Shown here piece by piece: positions 1-9,396 of a stretch of 64,000 nucleotides of DNA (positions are counted from its first letter, which is position 1; each line of letters opens with the position of its first letter). The notes beneath the pieces were generated by a model, which searched no databases, was not told the DNA's origin, and saw only the letters and a list, made by a program, of their open reading frames with translations. The stretch is from Bacillus subtilis (GTDB lineage: Bacteria; Bacillota; Bacilli; Bacillales; Bacillaceae_C): positions 112,995 through 176,994 of the forward strand of contig NZ_VTQV01000001.1 in NCBI RefSeq assembly GCF_008764245.1, read 5' to 3'. The translations under genes were made by a program, and so were the position numbers.

Positions 1-574
1 ACATTGGCATTCTCATATAGGTCATACCTGGTGCACGCATATTAATAATGGTAACGAGAAAGTTAATTCCGCCCATTAGCGTTCCGAAACCAGAAATTTG
101 TATACCCGTTACATAGAAATCAACACCATGATGGGGAGAATTAAGTGCAAGAGATGCATAAGATGTCCATCCAGCATCCGGTGCCCCACCCAAAAACCAT
201 GAGGTATTCAGTAAAATTCCACCTAGGAAAAATAACCAAAAACCTAAAGCATTTAGAAATGGAAATGCCACATCACGCGCCCCGATCTGCAGGGGCATAA
301 TTAAGTTCATTAACCCGATCAATATCGGCATGGCTGCCAGGAAGATCATAGTTGTTCCATGCATGGTCATTACTTCGTTAAATGTTTGTGCACTAACAAA
401 ACCATTGTTTGGCACAGCGAGTTGAATCCGTATAATTAAAGCTTCAATACCGCCTAATAGGAAGAAAAATCCTCCACCAGCGATATACAGAATACCAATC
501 TTTTTATGGTCTACCGTTGTCATGTAGTCCCAAAGAGTGGCACCGAAGCCTCGCTTTTGAGCAATTGTACTCAC
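1..574 (-). CDS. ctaD: Cytochrome c oxidase subunit I (caa3-type), N-terminal part, cut by the window edge
   Basis: The frame opens with GTG at 574, eight bases or so behind GGAGG, and runs off the left edge after 191 codons, so only the N-terminal third is visible. Subunit I carries the low-spin haem and the haem-copper O2-reduction site in the membrane. The visible part starts with a short cytosolic leader, then hydrophobic helices; His72 in the sequence MTMHGTT is the expected low-spin haem ligand at the end of helix II. It lies 31 bases downstream of ctaC in the same direction, as in the B. subtilis ctaCDEF operon. The family assignment is secure; the C-terminal half with the CuB ligands lies outside the window. 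Confidence 0.95.
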   Translation of the reverse strand, partial: MSTIAQKRGFGATLWDYMTTVDHKKIGILYIAGGGFFFLLGGIEALIIRIQLAVPNNGFVSAQTFNEVMTMHGTTMIFLAAMPILIGLMNLIMPLQIGARDVAFPFLNALGFWLFFLGGILLNTSWFLGGAPDAGWTSYASLALNSPHHGVDFYVTGIQISGFGTLMGGINFLVTIINMRAPGMTYMRMPM

Positions 575-605
575 AATTTAACCTCCTTAAATACTTGGGA
601 CTGTT

Positions 606-1682
606 TTATTCATTACCAACTTTTAATTCCATCAAATAAGCCGCTAATGCATCTAATTCATCATCTTTAAGATCTGGATAAGCACCAGTCATTTTGTTTC
701 CTGGCTTAAATTGTTCTGGATCTTTTATCCATTCTTTCAAGCTTTCTTCATTATGTTCTAAGATCCCAGCGACCGTTTCCCTGTTACCGAAATCCGCTAA
801 ATTAGGCGCTGTTCTTGCTTGTGGCGGGGTATCATTGCTAGGTGTTACAGCATGACAAGAAATACAGCTGTCATTAAATACCTCTTCCCCTTTTTTCGCT
901 AATTCAGAAGTTGGCACAGGTTCTTCAGCATTTTGCATATCTGCAACCCACTGATCAAATTCATCCTGTGGAATAGCTTTAACTTTAAAGTCCATGTAAG
1001 CATGTGAAGGACCACAAAGCTCCGCACATTTTCCGTAGAAAATATTATTTACCTCATCCGCTTTATCCTGATCAACGCTTAAGAAAAATTTGTTCACGTT
1101 TTCTGGGTTAGCATCTAATTTTCCGCCTAGTGGTGGAATCCAGAAAGAGTGCTTGATGTCAGCAGATTCAACATTAAAGTACACTTTTTGATCTGTTGGA
1201 ATGACTAAGTCTTGACTTGTTAAAATTCCCAAATCTTCATATTCGAACTCCCACCAGTACAAATGAGCCCGTACATTCACAACGAGGTTTTCCCGATTTC
1301 CATCCTTGTCCTTCTTATCCATTGCTGAAACATCACCTTGTGAAAAAGTAGCAGCAACTGTAGGGACAGCAAGAACCAAAATAATGATGATCGGAATAAC
1401 AGTCCAAATGATTTCTAATGTGTGACTACCTTCAACTTGTTTAGGTATTTCACTATTGTTTTTCCGGCGAAAACGGACTAAAACAATTGCAAATAGTACC
1501 ACTACGACAATAACAACTAGAGTCATTATGCCTAAACTGAATAAAATCAGGTCATATTGCTGTTTTGCCACTTCCCCGGCCGGTTTTAAAGCAGAGAGAA
1601 ACGGCTCGCCGCATCCTGATAGGACTAGCGCCAAAACCGCTATGACCGTAGCAAGACGCCATTTTCGCAGCCATTTTTTCAT
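606..1682 (-). CDS. ctaC: Cytochrome c oxidase subunit II with fused cytochrome c domain (caa3)
   Basis: Subunit II takes electrons into the oxidase through the CuA centre. The 358-residue protein has a lipoprotein-type signal ending LSGC (Cys24), two membrane helices at about 43-70 and 90-112, and an extracellular cupredoxin domain with the expected CuA ligands His178, Cys219, Cys223, His227 and Met230. A C-terminal cytochrome c domain follows, with haem-binding CISCH at 273-277 and Met331 as the likely axial ligand. The fused cytochrome identifies a caa3 rather than aa3 enzyme. The ATG at 1682 follows AGAGGGG at good spacing. It precedes ctaD by 31 bases and is 164 bases downstream of ctaB. 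Confidence 0.96.
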   Translation of the reverse strand: MKKWLRKWRLATVIAVLALVLSGCGEPFLSALKPAGEVAKQQYDLILFSLGIMTLVVIVVVVLFAIVLVRFRRKNNSEIPKQVEGSHTLEIIWTVIPIIIILVLAVPTVAATFSQGDVSAMDKKDKDGNRENLVVNVRAHLYWWEFEYEDLGILTSQDLVIPTDQKVYFNVESADIKHSFWIPPLGGKLDANPENVNKFFLSVDQDKADEVNNIFYGKCAELCGPSHAYMDFKVKAIPQDEFDQWVADMQNAEEPVPTSELAKKGEEVFNDSCISCHAVTPSNDTPPQARTAPNLADFGNRETVAGILEHNEESLKEWIKDPEQFKPGNKMTGAYPDLKDDELDALAAYLMELKVGNE

Positions 1683-1846
1683 AATGTAATCAAACCCCTC
1701 TTTCGTAAAATGTCTTGGCAGCTATAGACATGCCTGTAATTATATGGATTTCTTATAAAGTAAGAAAGAATTCCCTAGAAATATAACCTTGAATGATAAA
1801 GTAGATTTTGTCTTATTTTCTTACTTTCGTAGGCAATAGCAGTCAT

Positions 1847-2761
1847 CTAGATAACTGAAAAGATTACCATCGCCGTAAAAAGAATGGTTAAATAGTTTAG
1901 TGAGTAAATAAACATTCCGTTGGCCCATTTAACATCGTCTTTTTTCTTATAACCCATCATACCCATAATGAACCACCCAATATTCAAGGCAGTGGCAAAT
2001 ATTACAAATGGGATTCCTAATGACATCATAAAAAAGGGAATGGGTAATAGCAATGCCACCCAAAACATAATATGTTTTTTGGTTACAGAAAAACCCTTTA
2101 CAACGGGAAGCATTGGTATAGAAGCAGCCCTATATTCCTCTACTCGCCTCATTGCAAGCGCATAGAAATGGGGTGGCTGCCAAATAAACATTAGTAAAAA
2201 TAACATCCAAGCCATTGTAGGCAATGAAGGATCAACCGCAGCCCAACCAATTAGAGGTGGAATCGCTCCTGGAAGACTGCCGATAACTGTATTACTAACA
2301 TAATTCCGTTTCGCCCACATGCTATAGACTACTACATAGCTGAAAACCCCAATGACTCCAAGGATACCTGCTATGATATTGGTCAGGAAGAGAAATATTA
2401 ATCCCACTACGATGAAACTAAAGCCAATGATTAAGGTTTTAGAACCAGTTATTTTCCCTGTCACTGTCGGCCTTTTTTTCGTCCGTTCCATAATGTGGTC
2501 TATATCCCTATCTATGTAATTATTCAAGGCGCATGAACCTGCCATGATTAAAGATGAACCAGCGAGAGCATAAAAAACGGTGTCTAATGATTGGAGGAAG
2601 TGTCCATCCGTAAAAACAAAGGCTAACCACAATCCAGTGAAACTGGTAATGAGGTTGGAATTCACAATGCCGATTTTAATTAGTGCCGTAAAATCTTTCC
2701 ATTTTGTGCTAGCTGGATGTACAGTTCTTTCCACACTTGCTAATGTACGACTATCTCCCAT
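1847..2761 (-). CDS. ctaB: Protohaem IX farnesyltransferase (haem O synthase)
   Basis: This membrane prenyltransferase adds the farnesyl tail to haem B, making haem O, the precursor of the haem A used by the caa3 oxidase next door. The UbiA-type Asp-rich motif [15 protein letters not shown] lies at about residues 87-101, and the chain is otherwise a series of about eight to nine hydrophobic helices. A longer reading starts at 2797, but the ATG at 2761 has AAAGGAGG seven to nine bases upstream and gives a 304-residue protein of normal family length, so 2761 is preferred. It is divergent from ctaA, as in B. subtilis. Confidence 0.95.
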   Translation of the reverse strand: MGDSRTLASVERTVHPASTKWKDFTALIKIGIVNSNLITSFTGLWLAFVFTDGHFLQSLDTVFYALAGSSLIMAGSCALNNYIDRDIDHIMERTKKRPTVTGKITGSKTLIIGFSFIVVGLIFLFLTNIIAGILGVIGVFSYVVVYSMWAKRNYVSNTVIGSLPGAIPPLIGWAAVDPSLPTMAWMLFLLMFIWQPPHFYALAMRRVEEYRAASIPMLPVVKGFSVTKKHIMFWVALLLPIPFFMMSLGIPFVIFATALNIGWFIMGMMGYKKKDDVKWANGMFIYSLNYLTILFTAMVIFSVI

Positions 2762-3214
2762 TTTTATTCCCTCCTTTCTAAAAGTTTCTTCCATCATTTA
2801 CTATAATGCATTTTGCTTAACATTGCTTGCTTTTAACGAAAGTTTCAGTATTTGTTCACTAATTTAACTCGATTATGGCATTGGCATTTTCATATCTCAC
2901 TTTTCTTTTCATTTAAGGTTGAAGAATCAAAGCCTCCAATGGATTATTAAAGCATAATTTCTTGCGAATATGGAGATAAAGAGAAATGTTTTTATGTCGA
3001 AAATGTGACAACTATAGTAAACAAATGAATCTTCCTTCTTATTTTTACCAAATAAAGGACAATCTTTCAAGCTTTGGGCTTTGCTGAACGAGCTGTAACA
3101 ATATTGTCAGTTGTTTTTTTTCTCTCCTTTATGTAGTATCGGTAATGAAATGTGTATTTAAAAGAGGATGTTCAAAAAGTTAACTTATTATGTTCTTTTA
3201 AAGAAGGTGAAAAA
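2762..3214. promoter_or_regulatory. Divergent ctaB/ctaA control region
   Basis: This 450-base AT-rich stretch separates the divergent ctaB and ctaA starts and must hold their promoters. On the minus strand TATAGT (about 2803-2808) is a possible -10 for ctaB; no convincing -35 was found. In B. subtilis this region is controlled by ResD; no ResD site was assigned here. Bases 3166-3180 (GGATGTTCAAAAAGT) recur as one arm of the hairpin at 51327-51354. No gene is seen. Confidence 0.4.
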
Positions 3215-4186
3215 TTGAGTAGAAAATTAAAATGGTTTTCTGTTTTAACTTCACTCGTAATGTTAGGAGTGTTACTTGGTGGAGCTTTAGTAACAAAAAC
3301 CGATTCAGGCATGGGCTGCGGACGCTCCTTTCCATTATGTAACGGGAAACTAATTCCTTTGGATGATATTACACCCGCATTGTTAATTGAATTCTCTCAT
3401 AGACTTGTTTCAGGAAGTGCCGCCATTTTAGTTGCCATTTTATCTATTTGGGCTTGGAAGGCAATCGGAAAGGTTAGGGAAACAAAATTGCTAGCGATCT
3501 TATCGATCTCCTTTTTAATTATCCAAGCATTAATTGGTGGAGCTGCAGTGCTGTGGCCCCAATCTGATTTTGTTTTGGCCTTGCATTTTGGTATCTCCCT
3601 TATTTCTTTTGCTGCGGTACTATTACTTACCTTACTTATTTTTGAAGTCGATAAAAAATTCGACACGAACAAACTAATCATCGACAAGAGAATGACGTTT
3701 CACATTATCAGTCTAACCATATACAGTTATATTGTGGTTTATACTGGGGCACTTGTGCGACATACCGAATCAAGTTTAGTTTGTTCAGATTTTCCACTGT
3801 GTACAAATGGAGAGTTTTCATTACCTACTAATATGTATCAATGGATTCAGATGGGGCATCGTACAGCTGCTGCCGTTATTTTTCTTTGGATTGGATATGT
3901 GACGATACTGGCTATTCGGCATTATAAACATCAAAAAGTTCTCTACTTTGGCTGGATTATTGCCTTTATTCTTGTCTCGCTTCAAGCCATTTCAGGAGCA
4001 AGTGTGATTTTTACAAAAGCAAATCTATTTGTTGCCTTACTACACGCGATCTTTATATCACTATTATTCGGGTTATTATGTTATTTCCTACTCCTCTTGT
4101 CCCGTAATAGGAGTAATATGGCCAAACACCAAATTCAGCCAGAAGAAAAACATTCCGTTGATCCAAATAAATTAGTTACACATTAA
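3215..4186 (+). CDS. ctaA: Haem A synthase
   Basis: CtaA oxidises the haem O methyl group to the formyl group of haem A in the membrane, the step after CtaB. The 323-residue protein shows the usual eight helices. It also has the Cys pairs typical of Bacillus Cta[13 protein letters not shown] near residue 32 and [14 protein letters not shown] near 185, each in an extracytoplasmic loop. Conserved haem-ligand His residues lie in [23 protein letters not shown] and LLHAIF. The frame is open from 3152, but the TTG at 3215 follows AAGAAGGTG at good spacing and starts the conserved N-terminus, so that start is chosen. Transcription is opposite to ctaB. Confidence 0.93.
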   Translation: MSRKLKWFSVLTSLVMLGVLLGGALVTKTDSGMGCGRSFPLCNGKLIPLDDITPALLIEFSHRLVSGSAAILVAILSIWAWKAIGKVRETKLLAILSISFLIIQALIGGAAVLWPQSDFVLALHFGISLISFAAVLLLTLLIFEVDKKFDTNKLIIDKRMTFHIISLTIYSYIVVYTGALVRHTESSLVCSDFPLCTNGEFSLPTNMYQWIQMGHRTAAAVIFLWIGYVTILAIRHYKHQKVLYFGWIIAFILVSLQAISGASVIFTKANLFVALLHAIFISLLFGLLCYFLLLLSRNRSNMAKHQIQPEEKHSVDPNKLVTH

Positions 4187-4223
4187 AAGAACCATGCACA
4201 ACAGTGTGCATGGTTCTTTTAAT
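4182..4223. terminator. Bidirectional terminator between convergent ctaA and ftsW
   Basis: Two perfect 19-base arms (4182-4200 and 4205-4223) flank the loop ACAG. The arms carry A-runs and T-runs at their outer ends, so it can stop transcription in both directions. The ftsW stop codon (4219-4221) lies inside the right arm. Confidence 0.9.
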
Positions 4224-5463
4224 GTAAGTGTTGATAGGGTCTTTTAGGTTGAAAATTAGTTTGCACAGAAGAACGGTCCTTCTGTGATTTTGGGTGCTCT
4301 TTCCTATTTTCTGTGCGATATTTCTCATCATACTTCGAGAACATAGAAATATTTGCCAGTAGTCCCATCGCAATCGATAAGACGATTATGGATGATCCTC
4401 CATAGCTTATAAATGGCAGTGTAACTCCTGTGATTGGGAGCAGACCAGACATGCCTCCTAAGTTAATAATGGCTTGGATTCCGATCATAGAAGCAATCCC
4501 TATTGCAAGCATACTCCCGAATGAATCCTGACATTTCGTTCCAATCAAAATTCCTCGTAAAACAATATAAGCAATCCCTATAACAACAAAACCTACTCCA
4601 AAGATTCCTAACTCTTCAGAAATAACCGACATAATAAAATCTGTATGTATTTCTGGTAAGTAACCATACTTTTGTATCCCTTGGCCAAGGCCAACTCCTT
4701 TTAATCCCCCTGATCCAATGGCAAGATAGGAATTTACAAGTTGAAACCCTTCATCCCCTTTCGTACCAAACGGATCGAGAAATCCGCTTATTCTTTTCAT
4801 GTTTCCTGATGTGAAAATCCGGTCAAATTTTAATAGAGCGAAAGGGAGTAATACAAGAAAAACGCCCATCCCCATCATTAATAACTTTGCAATTGTTCGA
4901 AACCCCATACCTGAACAAACAATAATAATCATCCCGATCAAAAAAGTAATCATAGCTGTTCCATTATCCGGTTCCATCTTAATTAAGAAGCAAACAACAA
5001 CAAGATAAATAACTGGGGGCAATGCTCCAACATTAAATTGGTTAATATATTTCTGTTTATTGGCGTAAACAGCCGATAAATAGATAATCACACTTAACTT
5101 TACAAATTCCGAAGGCTGTATAGTTCTATTTCCTATCAGTTTAATCCAACTTTGAGCATTATTACTCGTATGGCCAATCATGGAAACGGCTAATAATCCA
5201 CCGATAGATAGTATTGTCGTAACGATAAGAAACTTTTTATTTCTAAAAGCCTTATATGGGAAAAGTGCAAAAAACAAAAAAATGAAAAAACCAATAAGCA
5301 AATTAATTTTTTGTTTTTCGTAGAAATAGTCTGCAGAAACTTCATATTTTTGGATGGCAATGACCATGCTGGCACTATACACCATAATGAGGCCAAATAG
5401 AGATAAAAGTATGTACATAATAATAATTGAATAATCATATGATTTCAGGATTTTTTTCAGCAT
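4219..5463 (-). CDS. ftsW: Cell-division peptidoglycan glycosyltransferase FtsW (SEDS family)
   Basis: SEDS proteins polymerise lipid II into glycan strands; FtsW does so at the division septum together with a class B PBP. The 414-residue protein has about ten hydrophobic helices. The family's functional loop is present: YLPEIHTDFIMSV with the presumed catalytic Asp, followed by SEELG, and the late PFISYGGSS motif. The C-terminal 45 residues are a hydrophilic, basic tail. The ATG at 5463 follows GGAAG. ylaN lies upstream in the same direction, as in B. subtilis. In that species pycA separates ftsW from ctaA; here it is absent and ftsW abuts the ctaA terminator. RodA is the alternative, but synteny favours FtsW. 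Confidence 0.9.
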   Translation of the reverse strand: MLKKILKSYDYSIIIMYILLSLFGLIMVYSASMVIAIQKYEVSADYFYEKQKINLLIGFFIFLFFALFPYKAFRNKKFLIVTTILSIGGLLAVSMIGHTSNNAQSWIKLIGNRTIQPSEFVKLSVIIYLSAVYANKQKYINQFNVGALPPVIYLVVVCFLIKMEPDNGTAMITFLIGMIIIVCSGMGFRTIAKLLMMGMGVFLVLLPFALLKFDRIFTSGNMKRISGFLDPFGTKGDEGFQLVNSYLAIGSGGLKGVGLGQGIQKYGYLPEIHTDFIMSVISEELGIFGVGFVVIGIAYIVLRGILIGTKCQDSFGSMLAIGIASMIGIQAIINLGGMSGLLPITGVTLPFISYGGSSIIVLSIAMGLLANISMFSKYDEKYRTENRKEHPKSQKDRSSVQTNFQPKRPYQHLH

Positions 5464-5512
5464 AAAATTCTTCCAATCTATGAATCAGTTTGCAGAGATA
5501 CTTTCCACATCT

Positions 5513-5550
5513 TAAAAAACTCAAACAATTTCAAAAAACTGTTTGAGTTT
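5513..5550 (-). terminator. Terminator downstream of ylaN
   Basis: On the minus strand AAACTCAAACA pairs with TGTTTGAGTTT across a 12-base loop and is followed by a T-run. It lies between ylaN and ftsW, so ftsW probably has its own promoter or is fed by readthrough. Confidence 0.8.
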
Positions 5551-5582
5551 ATACAAAAAGGGCTATGCCTAAACCGCATCCT

Positions 5583-5864
5583 TTACTTTCTAATAGAGGC
5601 TTCATGTAGAACAGATAATTGTCTTTCTAGAGAATCCATTAATTCTTTTCCATATTTTGGATCGACTAGTCCAAGACGAACAGCAAAATCAATTTCGCGA
5701 GACAAGCCAAACATTTGTGTATCTAAAACTTCTTCATATAAAGGGCATTGCGGCATTGTTAGATTGTCCATTTGCACTTGAATCAGACGGAGAATTTTTT
5801 CTGCATCTGCCTTCAATAGTGCATGGGCTTTTTCCCGATGATCAACTTTCATATCCGACACCAC
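5583..5864 (-). CDS. ylaN: YlaN family small cytosolic protein
   Basis: This 93-residue protein matches the highly conserved YlaN family: a helical N-terminus rich in Lys/Glu, then the signature block around [16 protein letters not shown] and [14 protein letters not shown]. In Staphylococcus aureus, YlaN is reported to act with Fur in iron homeostasis; that role is known for the family and not visible in the sequence. The GTG at 5864 is chosen because it lies seven bases behind GGGGG and gives an N-terminus of the same length as remembered YlaN proteins; the ATG at 5852 would shorten it by four residues. It sits upstream of ftsW, as in B. subtilis. Confidence 0.9.
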   Translation of the reverse strand: MVSDMKVDHREKAHALLKADAEKILRLIQVQMDNLTMPQCPLYEEVLDTQMFGLSREIDFAVRLGLVDPKYGKELMDSLERQLSVLHEASIRK

Positions 5865-6092
5865 ATTTAATCCCCCTTATTCATAAGAACAAAATATATT
5901 CTCTTCCTTGCCTGTCCGCTCATAATCTAATGAGGACAATACTATTACTAAATTTTACAACTAAACCAGTGAAATTGCAACAGTAAAGACCATTACATCT
6001 ATTTCAACTCTTGATTTCCCCACCAAAAATATCTTTTTATGTTCATGACTTTAATTTTTGATTCATTCACGCTATAATTGACATTTGTAAGA

Positions 6093-6155
6093 ATCAAAGG
6101 CTTAAATTCGCGAAAAGAATCGCCACGCCTTTGTGACCTGCCTGCTGCAGGCCTA
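6093..6155. repeat. Dispersed repeat B, copy 1 (upstream of ylaL)
   Basis: About 63 bases here, from ATCAAAGGC to GGCCTA, recur in reverse orientation at 9781-9842 with only a few differences. Both copies end just before the ribosome-binding site of the following gene (ylaL here, ylaH there). Both contain the palindromic core CTGCAGG. Confidence 0.85.
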
Positions 6156-6175
6156 ATGATAAGGGGGGCTATAGA

Positions 6176-6661
6176 ATGGATTTGATCATGACCATAAAAG
6201 GAAATGTTAAATTTCCGATAACATTGGATGTTGGGGCTTGGATATTTGATGATCGTCGCATTGATTTAGATACATACTTCTCTGAAGATAAAAAACAAGA
6301 TCGTTTAACAGAGGATGGAACGACTGTATCCAAGCATTGGGATCGTACTATTAAAGAGGGTGCCGCACCACAAAAAACGCGAAAAAGATATGAAAAAGCG
6401 AAAATGTTAACAAGCACCTTTGCAATTAAGTTAGAACCCTTTCTTAAAAACGCAGAACCTGCTCCAGAAGCAACCACTCTCGTATTTGAGACAAATACTG
6501 AAGATGTCTCTATTCCTTTAGAAGAAGGGTATAATATCCTTGTACAATTCTCAAATAAAGGAAAGGCTCTAAAAGAAGATGGACCTGTCCATATTCTTTT
6601 TCCAGATGGTTCTAATCTTGATCAGCCTATTAAGAATGTCAAAGCTTTTCGCGTAGAATAA
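6176..6661 (+). CDS. ylaL: YlaL-like protein of unknown function
   Basis: The 161-residue cytosolic protein has no signal peptide or membrane segment. It is mixed charged and beta-strand-rich, with a basic stretch near residues 60-75 (APQKTRKRYEKAK) and an acidic C-terminal half. Length and position between ylaN and ylaK fit B. subtilis YlaL. The function is not known to me. The ATG at 6176 lies seven bases behind GGGGGG. The leader carries dispersed repeat B, and a TATAAT at 6073-6078 may be the -10 of its promoter. It is transcribed toward ylaK, which is on the opposite strand. Confidence 0.75.
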   Translation: MDLIMTIKGNVKFPITLDVGAWIFDDRRIDLDTYFSEDKKQDRLTEDGTTVSKHWDRTIKEGAAPQKTRKRYEKAKMLTSTFAIKLEPFLKNAEPAPEATTLVFETNTEDVSIPLEEGYNILVQFSNKGKALKEDGPVHILFPDGSNLDQPIKNVKAFRVE

Positions 6662-6797
6662 CACTTAATTAAGGCAGATGGTCCTCCCTCTGTCTTTTCT
6701 AGGATAGTGAGCGGAGCCAAGCCAAGCTGGAAAAAACCACCAACTTGTATTATTTATCCGCTTTTCGGCCTACTCCGCTAAACGGGTAGTTCTGTTA

Positions 6798-8126
6798 TTA
6801 CAATAAGTCTGCAGCTAATTGAGCAAGATGTGATCGTTCCCCTTTTACCAATTTTATATGCCCTGCTATTGCTTCCTCTTTAAAGCTTTCAAGTACATAA
6901 CTTAAACCATTATTATATTCGTCTAGATAAGGATGATCAATCTGTTCAGGATCTCCCATAAAGATAATTTTACTACCTTCCCCTACCCTTGTTAAGATCG
7001 TTTTAGCCTCATGTTTCGTTAAATTCTGTGCTTCATCAATAATAATAAATTGATCAGGGATACTACGCCCGCGAATATATGTGAGTGCTTCGACCTCAAT
7101 GGAGCTCATTCCTGCTAAAATCGCATCTAACTCTCCTGGTTTTTTGGTGTTAAATAAAAATTCTAGATTATCATAGATCGGTTGCATCCACGGTCTAAGT
7201 TTTTCTTGCTTTTCTCCTGGGAGATAACCAATATCTTTTCCAACCGGAATAATTGGTCGCGCGACGAACATCTTCTTATATACTCGTAAATCTTCAGTCT
7301 GCATCAATCCTGCCGCCAAAGTTAGCAATGTTTTGCCTGTACCTGCTTTTCCGATTAATGTTACCAGTGGAATATCCCGCCTTAATAGCAACTCTAATGC
7401 CATCGATTGTCTTGCATTCTTTGGCTTTATTCCCCAAATTAGTTCATTTTGTGCGGAAAGTTTTTGAAGGATCACTCCTGTCTCATCGATCATGCCAATT
7501 CCAGAAGTCGAACTACCTAACTCATCCTTAATAATGACAAATTGATTTGGAAAGAATCGCTCATTCGTGCAATTAGATAAGGATATCTCCCCACGTTCAT
7601 AAAATAAGCTAATCTGGTGTATATCAATATACAGTTCTTGTACACCTGTATATAAATGGTCCAATTCAACGACTCGATCATTCAAAAAGTCTTCAGCAGC
7701 TAACCCTAGAGCATCTGCTTTTACACGAAGAAGGGCATCTTTGCTCACTAATATGACTGGCCTCCCATCGGCTTTCGCTTCTTCTTCAAGTGCAATATTT
7801 TTAGCAACAGCTAAAATTCGATTATCATTCGTCTTTTCAAAGAAAACTTCTTCCAACTGTTTAAAAGAGCGATGATTTAATTCGATCCTTAAACTTCCAC
7901 CATTTGAAAGCTGGATTTTTTCATGAAGTTTTCCCTGTTCTCTAAAGCCATCTATCAGCTTTGCAATTTGTCTTGCATTCCTACCTATTTCATTCATATA
8001 ACGCTTTTTTGCATCTACCTCTTCCAGTACAACGGCCGGAATCACAATTTCATTTTCTTTAAATGAGAAAAGTGCATTTGGATCTTGTAGCAAGACATTT
8101 GTATCTAAAACATATATTTTGCTCAA
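6798..8126 (-). CDS. ylaK: PIN-PhoH fusion ATPase/RNase (YlaK)
   Basis: The 442-residue protein joins an N-terminal PIN nuclease domain (residues about 1-140, with acidic metal-site residues beginning in YVLDTNVLL) to a C-terminal PhoH ATPase domain (about 240-440). The ATPase domain shows Walker A GKAGTGKTLL and Walker B FIIIDEAQN. PIN-PhoH (PhoH2) proteins in other bacteria are ATP-dependent RNA-unwinding ribonucleases; that activity is inferred from the architecture. The start is TTG at 8126, eight bases behind AGGAGG. The gene is convergent with ylaL and divergent from ylaJ, as expected for the yla region. Confidence 0.92.
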   Translation of the reverse strand: MSKIYVLDTNVLLQDPNALFSFKENEIVIPAVVLEEVDAKKRYMNEIGRNARQIAKLIDGFREQGKLHEKIQLSNGGSLRIELNHRSFKQLEEVFFEKTNDNRILAVAKNIALEEEAKADGRPVILVSKDALLRVKADALGLAAEDFLNDRVVELDHLYTGVQELYIDIHQISLFYERGEISLSNCTNERFFPNQFVIIKDELGSSTSGIGMIDETGVILQKLSAQNELIWGIKPKNARQSMALELLLRRDIPLVTLIGKAGTGKTLLTLAAGLMQTEDLRVYKKMFVARPIIPVGKDIGYLPGEKQEKLRPWMQPIYDNLEFLFNTKKPGELDAILAGMSSIEVEALTYIRGRSIPDQFIIIDEAQNLTKHEAKTILTRVGEGSKIIFMGDPEQIDHPYLDEYNNGLSYVLESFKEEAIAGHIKLVKGERSHLAQLAADLL

Positions 8127-8428
8127 TATTGATGCCTCCTGCCCCTTTTTTTCGATCTAGCTTCAACGCCTAGCAAATTTATAATTTCGTCTTATGAAAC
8201 ATAGGCGTAAGGTTGGCACTGTACTATTATAGATGCCTTACATCCCATTCAGATATTTGAAAGAAGTGTTACGCTTTTCATATCTTATGTCTTGGATCAG
8301 TCACCGGTTCATTAAACTTACTTATGGGGACCCTTTTTAATGAAATATATGAACTTCTGCATAAAGTTAGAAGATATATCAAAAATTAACCTCAAGAAGT
8401 AAAGAAATTATATATTGGAGGGGTTCAA

Positions 8429-9016
8429 TTGCGTAAATCGTTTATTATACTTATGGCTGTATTAAGTATTTCGGCTTGCTCTCAGAAGCAAGAAAACATT
8501 GGTGAGACGGATGTAGCACCTAGAGGAGTGTCTGTTCAAGATAGTCATCTTGACTATAATCAGGGGCAAAATTATACAGATGATGAAAGAGCTAATCACT
8601 TAGCAAATCTTGCCGCAAGTGTTCCTGATGTTCAGAATGCAACAGCTGTTGTCATTGGGAATTTAGCCGTTGTAGGGATCGACATCGACCAGGACGTAGA
8701 GCGTTCAAAGGTCGGAACAATCAAATACTCGGTCACAGAAAGCCTACGACATGATCCACAGGGCGCAGGAGCCATTGTCGTAGCGGATCCTGATTTAAAT
8801 GCTCGACTCAAGGAAGTCGGTGAAGATGCTCGTGCTGGTAAGCCAATTAGAGGCGTCCTGAATGAATTGGCTGATATTGTTGGTCGCATAATACCTGATG
8901 TGCCTTTACCTGAAGAAGGGAAAAATCCACAAGTTGAAGTAAATGAAAAGGATCAGCAAAACGATCAGGACATCCAACGGATACAAAAAGAACAATCCAA
9001 TGATAAAAATCAGTAA
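8429..9016 (+). CDS. ylaJ: YhcN/YlaJ family sporulation lipoprotein
   Basis: The 195-residue protein has a short signal with lipobox SISAC near residue 16, so it should be a lipid-anchored extracytoplasmic protein. The central region (residues about 55-150) is the YhcN/YlaJ domain, with ANHLANLAASVPDV and a short conserved AVVIGNLAVVGID strand. The C-terminus is a Lys/Gln/Asp-rich tail. Family members are made during sporulation and found in spore inner membrane or germination contexts. The TTG at 8429 follows GGAGGGG. ylaI follows 62 bases downstream in the same direction. The 300-base upstream gap to ylaK shows no clear gene. Confidence 0.88.
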   Translation: MRKSFIILMAVLSISACSQKQENIGETDVAPRGVSVQDSHLDYNQGQNYTDDERANHLANLAASVPDVQNATAVVIGNLAVVGIDIDQDVERSKVGTIKYSVTESLRHDPQGAGAIVVADPDLNARLKEVGEDARAGKPIRGVLNELADIVGRIIPDVPLPEEGKNPQVEVNEKDQQNDQDIQRIQKEQSNDKNQ

Positions 9017-9078
9017 CTTCATTTGTTTCATGTTATAATTGGAATGAAGATCGTTATTTTTCATCCAGAGGTGAGCAA

Positions 9079-9279
9079 ATGAAAGTACAATGTGTTATCT
9101 GTCACGTGCATGACACCTTAGAAGATGATTCATCTCTTGCGAAAAAACTACGAAATCGACCTATTCATACCTATATGTGTCCTAAGTGCTATGAACGAAT
9201 AAGAGTAAATACTGAAAAAAGGAAACAAAATGAGAATTTCCACTTATTTCATGATCATAGGAAAAGGGTAGATTTCTAA
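9079..9279 (+). CDS. ylaI: YlaI-like zinc-ribbon small protein
   Basis: This 66-residue protein has two CxxC pairs (Cys5/Cys8 and Cys34/Cys37), which should bind one zinc ion in a rubredoxin-type knuckle, followed by a basic tail ending HDHRKRVDF. It fits the DUF2197/YlaI family by length and position. The molecular role is unknown; nucleic-acid or protein binding is plausible from the basic tail. The ATG at 9079 follows AGAGGTGAG. It is probably cotranscribed with ylaJ and is followed by a strong terminator. Confidence 0.85.
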   Translation: MKVQCVICHVHDTLEDDSSLAKKLRNRPIHTYMCPKCYERIRVNTEKRKQNENFHLFHDHRKRVDF

Positions 9280-9294
9280 GATTTATTTATATGC

Positions 9295-9338
9295 AAAAAA
9301 GAGGCTATCCCACGGAAGTGGTCAATGGCCTCTTTTTT
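9295..9338. terminator. Terminator between convergent ylaI and ylaH
   Basis: AAAAAAGAGGC and GCCTCTTTTTT form the outer stem around a 22-base loop. The A-run and T-run allow termination in both directions. Confidence 0.85.
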
Positions 9339-9369
9339 AAAAGGAAAAAAGTATGAAATTTGGCTCATG

Positions 9370-9396
9370 CCGGATCTAGCGCTTGCGCTTTTCTTA
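9370..9396. repeat. Dispersed repeat A fragment overlapping the ylaH stop
   Basis: On the minus strand this reads AGAAAAGCGCAAGCGCTAG, the head of the dispersed element also present at 27386, 35437 and 56651. It overlaps the last codon of ylaH. Confidence 0.6.
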
